A DNA stretch of 64,000 nucleotides, from assembly GCF_949628215.1 (NCBI RefSeq), contig NC_134280.1, positions 8,133,795 through 8,197,794 on the forward strand, read 5' to 3'. A program made the position numbers and the translations under genes. Position 1 is the first letter of the stretch, and every line of letters starts with the position of its first letter. Positions 1 to 8,313 of this stretch are shown here, piece by piece. Origin of the DNA: Phalacrocorax aristotelis (lineage: Eukaryota; Chordata; Aves; Suliformes; Phalacrocoracidae). The notes under the pieces were generated by a model that was given only the letters and a program-made list of their open reading frames with translations, searched no databases and was not told the origin of the DNA.

Positions 1-1719
1 ATTCAGATTCAGCATACTCAGTTCATTACTTGAAACTAGAGAGCAAGCATTTCCTCATCAGATTTAAGGATTTTTCTTGTCTATTATGACTTATCAAGCC
101 GCTTAAGACTAGACTAGTTAAATTAATTTACACTGTTTTTAAGAACAGATACATAATCCATATGGATACACGCAGAGCCATATTCTAATTGTCAGGTGCA
201 CCATGCTAGCACTACCACTGACTTCATTAAGAAAAACGTGTGCTCCTACACATCAGCCTTTCAAACCATGGCACATACGCACCAGCCGGATTCGAGACAT
301 CTAAATGCAACCTTCGCACATCTGAAATGCATTTGCTGATGGTGCCTATTTTTTAAAATTTTGATGGTAGAAGATAAAAATCTAATTGCTGCTAATTAAA
401 ATGATTCAAAGTTGAAAAGAAATATCGTTATTGCTTCTAAATTACTGATAGGACACCAGGATTCCTGCAAACAGACCAAACTTTACAATCCAGCAAAGGA
501 ACATAACACTTGTCAGTCAGACCGCCAAAATTGTGGGCATATTGTTACCGCCTATAAAGCCATACTTACATTTCGATTAAATTTTGTGAAGGAATGATGC
601 ATATAAAACCTGTGCATGTAAACAATTGCAGTATTTATCGTAAGCTGAGATCTGGAAGATTAAATTAAGGAAACACTATACATGGAGAAAATTGTTTACA
701 ACAACCGAAAGCGATGTGCTTTCATTGCTTTCAACACATTGTCTTCAGGGTGAAAACGAATTAAGGACGTGACACTTCAGAACTTTACTGATATTGACAG
801 GTACTTAGCCCATATTAACACGTATCTTTCCTGTCTGCTCGCAGGCGGCGTGGAGGTTCCTGCACCAGACCAGCCACATCTCACCCACTGAATGAAAGTG
901 GGCGGCACACGCTGAAATACGGCCTCAAGTGCTTTTGTGTTGCTCCAATTCAAGCGTTCCGGTTGGGGATTTGAGCTTTCCCTCTTAACTCTGACCTCCT
1001 TTTTTCTTAAATTAAAGAAGGGCTAAGGGGAGACGCCCGCTTCAACGGAAGCGACTCCGCAAGCAGCCAGGACCTACTTTGGAAGTGTCTAAGCCGGCAC
1101 AAACGCGGCCACAAGGCCGGGTGGGCGCCCCGGGGAGCCCCCGCCGCCCGGAGCCCCGCCGACACCCGGCCCCTCTCTCACACGCCGACAAAGGCGGCGA
1201 AGCGGGGGCTGCGGGAGGCTCCTCCTCCCGCTCTGTGCCGCGGCTCCATCCCGCCGGGGAGCGGGAAGAGCCCCAGGGCGGGTTACCACACGGGTGGGGA
1301 CGGACTCCCACCGCCCGCTGCCGCCAGCCCCGGCCCGTCGCCCCCCTCAGCGCGCTGCCGCCAGCCCCGGCCCGTCGCCCCCCTCAGCGCGCTGCCGCCA
1401 GCCCCGGCCCGTCGCCCCCCTCAGCGCGCTGCCGCCAGCCCCGGCCCGTCGCCCCCCTCAGCGCGCTGCCGCCAGCCCCGGCCCCTCGCCCCCCTCAGCG
1501 CGCTGCCGCCAGCCCCGGCCCCTCGCCCCCCTCAGCGCGCTGCCGCCAGCCCCGGCCCCTCGCCCCCCTCAGCGCGCTGCCGCCAGCCCCGGCCCCTCGC
1601 CCGACCCCTCGGCTCCCTCAGCGCACTGCCGCCCGCCCCGGCCCGGCCCGCCGCCCGACCCCTCGGCTCCCTCAGCCCGCTCCCGCCCGCCGCCCGGCCC
1701 CGCCGCCCCGCCGGGATAC
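1..1719 (-). other. CCNT2: CCNT2 intron 1 (5' part)
   Basis: This lies downstream of the exon 1 splice donor on the transcribed minus strand. Bases 1-1030 are AT-rich with no recognisable exon or repeat. From about 1030 the base composition changes sharply to CpG-island sequence, and 1318-1602 is a 37-bp tandem repeat. The long open frames across 1079-2130 on both strands come from GC-rich composition and are not counted as genes. Confidence 0.8.
1318..1602. repeat. 37-bp GC-rich tandem repeat, about 7.7 copies
   Basis: The unit starts CTGCCGCCAGCCCCGGCCC and ends CCCCTCAGCGCG. Starts fall at 1318, 1355, 1392, 1429, 1466, 1503, 1540 and 1577, an exact 37-base period. The first four copies read CCCGTCG at one point and the later four read CCCCTCG; otherwise the copies look almost identical, and the last breaks off after about 26 bases. 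Diverged relatives of the unit continue to about 1680. The array begins about 117 bases inside intron 1 of CCNT2. In the RNA sense it carries repeated runs of three to six G. Confidence 0.95.
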
Positions 1720-1928
1720 ACGTTGAGGCGCTGGCCCATATCCTGGATGAGGTTGGCCGCCTGCTGCCGGTACGAGAGCTCCTTGTCGGCCTCCACCCCG
1801 CAGCGCCGCGAGGGCGTGTTCTCCAGCTGCTCGCGGCTGAAGAACCAGCGCGATGCCGTCGAGGAGGAGCCGCCGCCGCCTCCCCGCGCCGAGGAACCCG
1901 CGCCTGAGCCCGCCGTCGCCGCCGCCAT
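1720..1928 (-). CDS. CCNT2: Cyclin T2, coding exon 1 (N-terminus)
   Basis: Cyclin T2 pairs with CDK9 to form P-TEFb, the nuclear kinase that releases paused RNA polymerase II. Read on the minus strand from the ATG at 1928, this exon gives 69 codons plus two bases. Residues 1-26 are a low-complexity Ala/Gly/Ser stretch. From residue 27 the reading [24 protein letters not shown] and the ending GQRLNV match the cyclin T N-terminal helix and the start of the first cyclin box; [10 protein letters not shown] separates CCNT2 from CCNT1. The start context is strong (G at -3, G at +4). The coding end is either 1720 (donor GTATCC) or 1722 (donor GTGTAT); both are weak donors and the next exon is off the window. 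The Ala/Gly/Ser leader is longer than the roughly nine residues that precede RWFF in human CCNT2. Identity is certain; the exact splice point is not. Confidence 0.95.
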
Positions 1929-1996
1929 GACACTTCCTCCCCCTCCCGCCGCCGCCCCGCCCGGCCCCGCCCCGCCGCCCTCCGCCGCCGCCGTCG

Positions 1997-2008
1997 CTCT
2001 CGCGAGAG
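1997..2008. promoter_or_regulatory. CTCTCGCGAGAG palindrome
   Basis: A perfect 12-bp palindrome contains the TCTCGCGAGA core, a motif known from TATA-less CpG-island promoters, often bidirectional ones, and reported to be recognised by ZBTB33 (Kaiso). It sits about 70 bp upstream of the CCNT2 start codon, close to where transcription would be expected to begin. Confidence 0.75.
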
Positions 2009-2079
2009 TTGCTAGCGCGGCCATAGAGAGCGGCGGTGCGGCCAGAGCGGCCGCGGAGAGGTTGGGGGTTAGCGGGTGT

Positions 2080-2129
2080 CACGTGGCCGGCGGGGCGGCG
2101 GCGGGCGGCCACGGCTCTGGCGGCACGTG
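2080..2129. promoter_or_regulatory. Pair of CACGTG E-boxes
   Basis: CACGTG occurs at 2080-2085 (context GTCACGTGGC) and again at 2124-2129 (context GGCACGTGACGC). This is the USF/MYC/TFEB class of E-box; the second fits the CLEAR-type GTCACGTG form on the minus strand. Binding is inferred from motif match only. Confidence 0.55.
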
Positions 2130-2177
2130 ACGCGGGGAGTAACGACTCCCTCCGGCCCCTAGGGGACGCTGTGGCAC

Positions 2178-2187
2178 CCGGAAGTGA
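2178..2187 (+). promoter_or_regulatory. ETS-type site CCGGAAGTGA
   Basis: This is an exact match to the GABP/ELK-type ETS consensus found near start sites of ubiquitously expressed genes. It lies about 250 bp upstream of the CCNT2 ATG. Confidence 0.6.
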
Positions 2188-2233
2188 TGTCCCGCGTCCC
2201 CACTCATTTGTCAGTGGCCGGTCGCCGGCGCTG

Positions 2234-2238
2234 ATTGG
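2234..2238 (-). promoter_or_regulatory. Inverted CCAAT box
   Basis: ATTGG in the context CTGATTGGCTG matches the NF-Y consensus, with CCAAT on the CCNT2 strand. It is about 310 bp upstream of the CCNT2 ATG, so it may serve an upstream start or a divergent transcript on the plus strand. Confidence 0.5.
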
Positions 2239-2360
2239 CTGCGGCGCGGCGGGCCGATGACGCGGAGGGGATAAACCCGTTCCGTCACGCGTGCGTGTGC
2301 TGTAGAGGTTGTTGGGGCGTGTTTTGCGGTTCGAGCGGCAGGTTCTTGGCTGGGTGAGGA

Positions 2361-5300
2361 GCGGGCGTACTGCTGGTGCCTTTCGGCTGCAGTCGCTTCA
2401 ACCTCAGTTACTTCAGGCGATCCCTGTTTATGGCCTCATGCATTACACACGGCAGCAGGACTGAGCAGGCAGAAGCTGTCGTGTGCAGCTCGAACTTAAG
2501 GAGCTCTGACAGATAAAAAAGTTAATAAACCTTCCTGATGATGCAGGTGATGATGCATGATCTAGTTCTGGAATTGGTTAATGGTTCTTAGGATTTAGCA
2601 CCTCCTTCCTCTTTAAAACTGAGTGAATCACAGTGTCCTGGCATGAGTGCCACTGGTTATGTGACATCTGTTAAATCTCAGGCTCCCAGATTTTAAGTTC
2701 TTCTCCCAAAAGAGTGAGCCTTAAGTCTTATCTGTAGGAGGTGGCAATGGGGTTGAGATGACAAGCTAGAGCCAGGTCTGTGGGGCTTGACTGTGAGGGG
2801 GCCCCACATCACTGATGTGCCATGTACCACCTGGAAAGCGTGATCCTCCCATGCTCAGCCACCTTTCTGATCCTTGCAGATTTAAAGGAAGTTGTAGGGG
2901 GGCATCAGGACAAAAAAACTTCTGTTTAAAGGGCTAAAATACTTGGAAGTGCTAATTGAGGTGTTGGAAAGAGCAAGAACTGGGTACGGAGGCTGTGGAG
3001 AGAAGGTGGAAGGGTCTTCAGTACATTTGAAGTCACTTTTCTTCAAGAAAAATGTCATAATTCTGAGAAGCGTGCTGTACTTCTCATTCTTTTCCTGGGA
3101 CTGGTAGTAGCAAACATCTAGGCAAAGCTACTCCTCTCTCAAGTGGCAGGAGTGCTTAAGAATTGCACAGGGATTCTTGCATCTCAAGCGTATAGGGTGT
3201 ATATGATAATCACACTTCTATAAGCAATAACTAACTTGTACAGGTAGTATTTCTCAGGAATTTGGTGCTGAAAAGGCAGAATTAAAGCTGTCCAGTGATG
3301 CCTTTTGTCCTTCCTGATCAATAGTGCCAGCAGGTCAGTTATTCTCCAATACACAGGGAAGATGCATATGCTCATGTTATATTGAACAGGCACTTACCTG
3401 AACTGCTCCCACGGTACACTTCATCTACCTTTAAGAATCAAGATTGCTTTCTAAACTTTTTGCCTGTTCCTATTTGACCTTTAAATAATGACAGAATCAT
3501 AGAATGGTTGGAAGGGACCTCTGGAGATCATCCCGTCCCACCCCCCTGCTTGAGCAGGCACACCCAGAGCAGGGGCACAGGACCGCGTCCAGGTGTGGTT
3601 TGAATGTCTCCAGGGAAGGGACTCCACAGCCTCCCTGGGCAGCCTGTGCCACTGCTCTGGCACCCGCACAGGAAAGAAGTTTTTTCTCATGTTCAGGTAG
3701 AACTTCCTGTGTTCCAACTTGTGCCCATTGCCCCTTGGCCTGCCATCGGGCACCACTGAAAAGAGTCCGGCCCCGTCCGCTGTGCTACCAAATGTTACTT
3801 TTACATGACTATCATTAAGCCTCAAACTCTCAGGTAGTGACACAGCCTACGTGGTAAAGTGTTGGAATGAAATGTCCTAGCTTCTGTCTCTTACTGCTTT
3901 GGGGTAAAGAACTGCAGCCTTCTGTCTTCCCTTCAGAAAAACATATAGCCCTCCGAAATGTCCTTATATCTCAAGCACAGTCTATTCAGTAACTCCATTT
4001 AAACCTATTTTAACACCTGCTACGATGCAGCTCGTGGGTAGTTCTCATTGGGTGCTCCGTATTCAGTTACTGATTTTCAGGAGCAGCTTGAGACTGTGGA
4101 TTCTGGATTCAAAGGGTACAAAAAGTACTCATCTTTGTTCAAAGGTCTGATCATTGTGGACCAAAATGAGAGCTCCAAGCATTCTTTTCCTGTTAGTGTA
4201 TGCCACCTGCACTGTACAGCGGTTTTGTTTACCTAAAATTATGCTACAAGTAGTTCTTTTACAACTTCAGTGCAAATTTTATACAAATAGTTAGAGTTGT
4301 AGAACCAGACCCCCAACAGAATACCAATTAAATACACAGATATATAATGCAGCATGGACAGGCGTGAATTACTTGCCTGATCTTCCGAACTGTAAAACAT
4401 CTTTAAGATTTTGTGTGTGCAGCGGAAATTTAACTACAAAGACTTCTGTTGTAGTCAGGGGCTAATCTTTGCCTTCACATTTTTGTGCCTTTAACAATCT
4501 TAAAATTCAATGTTTTACCTCGTTTAAATCATTGTGGAAAACTCATGGAGTTTGGGTGTTCAACTTGTATTTCTTATTCTTTCAATAATTGGTGGAAGAG
4601 TATGAAGGATGTTCCCGTCTGACTGTAATTAGAATTGTACATCAGCTTTGTTAATGAAAAAAAGAAGAAGTTGTAGGCAAGATTATATGTATCCCTGTCT
4701 TAAAAATCTTAACACATTCAGAATAAGTAGAATATCATTAAATAATGACAGTGCATAATGAATGTGATTTATGCAGAGTGTGCGCATTAATTAATTGCCA
4801 CACAGAGTGCTGCAATCACCCATTTGGTCACAGGTTAGGGTAATTAAATGCTGTTCTTGCTACTGGAGAGTTCCAAACCTTGGTCCCCAAAGATGTAACA
4901 TTGCATTCTAACTAATTTAACTGGTTTCATTCATTAAAAAATTGAAGAATAAATCCAATTAAAATGTATTGGAGGAATCACAATGTATTTGCCTCTTAAA
5001 TCCATTTAAACATCTGTGAAAATCAAATATGCTGAAGGAAAAGAATATTATATGAGAACAAAGTTGCCCTTCTACTTTGAAGTTTAATTTAAACAATCTG
5101 GTCAAAAAATTGTACATTTAAGTAGCTCAGCGCTTGCATGTAGATATTTAAATAAAAAAGGTCAACAGAAAAGTCTTGTGAACCTGAGGACAATAAATAT
5201 TGTTAAAGCTATTTTATCTAGGTCCTCTTTTCCTCTTGCATGGAAACCTGAAATTCCCAGCGCCCAAACCCAGGAGCTGCTGTCTACTTCGGCTTCTGAT

Positions 5301-6535
5301 GTCCAATAGCCTTTTATGGAATACATTTGGAGGAGCAGTATAGTAAAGGTCCCAATGCAATAGCTAGGAAAACATGTAATTAACCTGCACAAGCCAATTC
5401 TTGTTTTGTTTTGCTGCTTTGACACTGTAAAGAGTGACAAAACCTTCTTTGTAGTCCAATGGAGGCTGGTATCAGCAGGAACTGCTGTTCAATGTCCTTC
5501 AGGTTCAGTCTGTGACAGAAGGACAGCTATGGACACAGCTGCAAAACCAAATGCTGTCTAATACTATTTTTCCTGGAGTGTTCTAAGACTAAACAGAAGA
5601 ATGGTGACACCACACGTAGCCAGCAAACGATCCTATGAGAATGGAGACTGTAAGTGCTCATCTGCATTTTTCTGACTAGTATAAAATCCTCTCGGGAGCC
5701 CGATGCCTGTGCGCTTACCAGATAATCATGAAAACCCATTTCAATCAATAGTCTATAAAGTAAACCATCTTTCCATTCATATAGCATGTCTCAAACTAGA
5801 AAAAGCATTAACATTTCAACATTTAAAATATCCAACCTTACTTTTAGGAAGTATTTTTTAAGGAATAGAACATTAAACCGAACTGTTGCTAAACAGTAGT
5901 ATTTATTTTGACAGCGACAGTGACGCACAAAATATTACCCGCACAAATATATTATTTCTGCACCTACAACACTATTGTTCAAATTGTTTGATGATCACGT
6001 TGCCAGTGGTGTAGGAGGCAGCTAAAAAGTGCAAGTCCTCACATAGACCTTTTTCATCTTATCACAACACGTACAAAGCGTCAGAGCACATACTTGCTGA
6101 AGCATGGTATGCTGCAATTTCAATCACTGGATAAAGGCAAATGTTGCCTTTCATTGGGCATCAACAAAATTTTGTTTAAATTCTGTTTTAAAACTCTCTT
6201 AAATTCCCTCTATTGGGCATAGCAAAGACTGAAATGTAATGGATACAAGTAACAATTTTTCAGTTCTTTCTTCCTGGGAATCAAGTCAGAGATTCTTATT
6301 ACACCTGCAAAAGATTAAATCTCTCCTTTTTTATGAAGCAGGGATTTCAGAATTGTTTAAAGACAAATTAAATCCTCAAATGCAAAGAAATACCTGTGCA
6401 TACTCATTTCCAGTACCCTTGCTTTTGTTTTGGAGATAACAATAGACTCTAATACATTTGTAAAATTTGTTTTTCATTGGTGCAATTGCACATGCAAATA
6501 GAGGTACCCCTAAGGATTCTGTGTTATTTCCAAAG
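2361..6535. other. Intergenic region between CCNT2 promoter and ACMSD 3' end
   Basis: Apart from the CR1 copy at about 3491-3785, this is unremarkable AT-rich DNA. No exon of either neighbour was recognised, and the short open frames look like chance. A minus-strand AATAAA at 5902-5907 could end a long ACMSD transcript. Confidence 0.6.
3491..3785 (-). mobile_element. CR1 LINE, 3' fragment
   Basis: The sequence begins with the reverse complement of the CR1 tail (AGAATCATAGAATGG) and continues through GGAAGGGACCTCTGGAGATC, CTGGGCAGCCTGTGCC and TGCCCATTGCCCCTTGGCC, all hallmarks of the 3' part of avian CR1. The element lies in the minus orientation and is 5'-truncated at about 3785, as almost all CR1 copies are. 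It is fairly well preserved, so it is younger than the copy at 46694. Confidence 0.92.
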
Positions 6536-6540
6536 TTTGG

Positions 6541-6735
6541 TGTGCTGGTTTTGGCTGGGGTAGAGTTAATTTTCTCCATAGCGGCTAGTTTGGGGCTATG
6601 GTTTGGATTTGTACTGGAAACAGTGTTGATAACACAGGGATGTTTTCGTTCCTCCTGAGCAGGGCTTACACAGAGTCAAGGTCTTTTCTGCCCCTCACCC
6701 CACCCCATCAGCGAGTGGGCTGGGGGTGAAAAGCA
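6541..6735 (+). mobile_element. Partial ERVL LTR (left end of the provirus)
   Basis: It begins TGTGCTGGTTTTGGCTGGGG and shares with the right LTR the stretches TATGGTTTGGATTT-type, GTGTTGATAACACA and GGGCTTACAC-type. By eye only about seven in ten positions agree with the right LTR, and only the first third or so of an LTR is present. It resembles another common avian ERVL LTR form. Confidence 0.75.
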
Positions 6736-6769
6736 AGTCTTCTGGTGACATGGCACCCCAGAGAGAATT

Positions 6770-7225
6770 GAGTCAGACAATAGGACTCATTTCCAAAACA
6801 ACCTCATAGACACTTGGGCCAAAGAGCATGGCATTGAGTGGGTGTATCACATCCCCTGTCATGCACCAGCCTCCCAGAAAATTGAACAGTACAATGGACT
6901 ACACTGAGAGCAATGGGGGGTGGCACATTTAAACACTGGGATACACATTTAGCAAAAGCCACCTGGTCAGTCAAAACTTGGGGATCTGCCAATCGAGCTG
7001 GTCCTGCCCAGTCAGGAATCTTACATAGTGTGGAAGGGCATAAAGTCCCTATGTGCATGTAAAAAATGTGCTGGGGAAAACTGTCTGGGTTATTCCTGCC
7101 TCAGGCAAAGGCAAACCCATTCTTGGGATTGTTTCTGCTGTAGGACCTGGGTGCGCTTGGTGGTTATGCGGGAGAATGGGCAAGTCTGATGTGTACCTTA
7201 AAGAGATTTGATTCTGGGTGAGAAT
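6770..7225 (+). pseudogene. ERVL integrase remnant
   Basis: Conceptual reading on the plus strand gives short blocks typical of the C-terminal half of the ERVL integrase (for example HGIEWVYHIPCHAP and QYNGLH). It is a fossil with several breaks. It gives the internal region's orientation, which agrees with both LTRs. Confidence 0.75.
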
Positions 7226-7659
7226 AGCCAACTAATTCAATGGTGTGATGTTAATTACTGTAAAATCATTTCTATGGTGGAAATATACTATGTCAATAGT
7301 ATTACAGTAAGAATGTCCAAGATTAATGAAGAATGAACTTTGATGAAACTGAGCAAAGTGCAGCGATGATAGAATTGGAGAAGCGCAGCGATAATGGAAC
7401 CAGAACTGGTTTCAGCATGCAACAATCCAACACCACACACTGTCTCTCCTGCCCTGAAGGGCTCTTATGGCAGATGGAGCCCAAAGGCATGGGCTAAATG
7501 AACTCAGCAAACATTTTAGAGGGATGGCCCGTAGACTACAGGAATGATATCTGTGTGTTTATCTCAAGAGACAGGAAAGGTGGTGGTGATTGATTGGGAT
7601 GTATTAGAAAGTGTGGGACATGGGTGTGATGTAGATGGTATAGAATAAGGGGTGGATAC

Positions 7660-8225
7660 TGTCGTGGTTTCAGTTGGGATAGAGTTAGTTTTCTTCCTGG
7701 TAGCTGGTATAATGCTGTGGTTTGGATTTAGCATGAGAATAGTGTTGATAACACACTCATGTTTTAGTTGTTGCTAAGTAGTGCTTACACTAGTCAAGGA
7801 CTTTTCCGTTTCCCATGCTCTGCCAGTGAGAAGCTGGGAGGGGGCACAGCCAGGACAGCTGACCCACACTGGCCAAAGGGATATTCCATACCATATGGTG
7901 TCATGCTCAGCATAAAAAGCCGGGGGAAGAAGGAAAGGGGGCATTAAGAGTGATGGCATTTGTCTTCCCAAGTCACCATTACGCGTGATGGAGCCCTGCT
8001 TTCCTGGAGATGGCTGAACACCTGCCTGCCCATGGGAAGCAGTGAATGATTTCCTTGTTTTGCTTTGCGTGTGCACGCAGCTTTTGCTTTACCTATTAAG
8101 CTGCCTTCATCTCAACCCACGAGTTTTCTCACTTTTACCCGTCTGATTCTCTCCCCCATCCCACCAGGGGGAGTGAGCGAGCGGCTGTGTGGGGGTTGGT
8201 TGCCAGCTGGGGTTAAACCACGACA
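7660..8225 (+). mobile_element. Full-length ERVL LTR (right end of the provirus)
   Basis: This is a 566-bp LTR. Its ends form an 11-bp perfect inverted repeat (TGTCGTGGTTT at 7660 and its complement ending at 8225). It carries the CCATACCATATGGTG-type motif, an A/T-rich TATA-like stretch near 7911 and a purine-rich run just upstream at 7640-7655. It is clearly closer to the solo LTR at 28164 than to the left LTR of its own provirus. Confidence 0.9.
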
Positions 8226-8234
8226 TTTGGTCTC

Positions 8235-8240
8235 TTTAAT
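8235..8240 (-). promoter_or_regulatory. ACMSD: ATTAAA hexamer just after the ACMSD stop codon
   Basis: On the minus strand ATTAAA begins 11 nt after the ACMSD stop. If it is used, cleavage would fall some 10-30 nt on, inside the antisense LTR, giving a 3' UTR of only about 30-50 nt. It lies between the stop codon and the target-site duplication, so it predates the insertion. Use is not proven; AATAAA at 5902-5907 is a distal alternative. Confidence 0.4.
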
Positions 8241-8250
8241 ATCTTCGTAA

Positions 8251-8313
8251 TTATTCAAATTGTTTTCTGCTAAGACCCAAAAATTCTAGGGCATTGCCAG
8301 CCTTGAGTTTATC
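8251..8313 (-). CDS. ACMSD: ACMSD coding exon 10 with stop codon
   Basis: This last exon encodes residues 317-336 ([20 protein letters not shown]) and the TAA stop at 8251-8253. The acceptor is TTTTTGCAG. The C-terminus matches human in length and in the RKQFE ending. Only 25 bases separate the stop codon from the right LTR of the ERVL provirus. Confidence 0.96.
   Translation of the reverse strand, partial: DKLKAGNALEFLGLSRKQFE

Larger units (their letters stand above)
1929..2360 (-). promoter_or_regulatory. CCNT2: CCNT2 CpG-island promoter and 5' UTR
   Basis: The island extends about 430 bp upstream of the CCNT2 ATG and then gives way abruptly to AT-rich DNA. No TATA box is seen. Bases 1930-1990 hold several GC boxes (CCCCGCCC type, SP1/KLF sites). 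Further out are a TCTCGCGAGA palindrome, two CACGTG E-boxes, an ETS site and an inverted CCAAT box, each listed separately. This is the layout of a constitutive housekeeping promoter. The transcription start was not located. The island's outward extent, and a donor-like GTGAGG on the plus strand at 2354, allow a divergent transcript. Confidence 0.8.
6541..8225 (+). mobile_element. Broken ERVL-type endogenous retrovirus
   Basis: The parts are a partial LTR (6541 to about 6735), an internal remnant with integrase-like reading (about 6770-7225), non-coding internal sequence ending in a polypurine-like stretch, and a full-length LTR (7660-8225). TTTGG flanks both ends (6536-6540 and 8226-8230), a 5-bp target duplication as expected for ERVL. 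Most of the internal region is absent and the element is a heavily broken fossil with no coding capacity. It lies antisense to ACMSD and ends 25 bp short of that gene's stop codon. The two LTRs belong to different subfamilies, so LTR divergence cannot date the insertion. Confidence 0.85.

Noticed and set aside
1318-1602. Regular 37-bp repeats, a length seen in CRISPR arrays
   Set aside because: The units abut directly with no spacers, and the DNA is a vertebrate CpG island. It is a minisatellite.
1042-2130. Long open frames of 130-280 codons on both strands, Pro/Arg/Ala-rich
   Set aside because: They fall in the CpG island and the 37-bp repeat, where stop codons are rare. The minus-strand frame that holds CCNT2 exon 1 is real only between 1720 and 1928.
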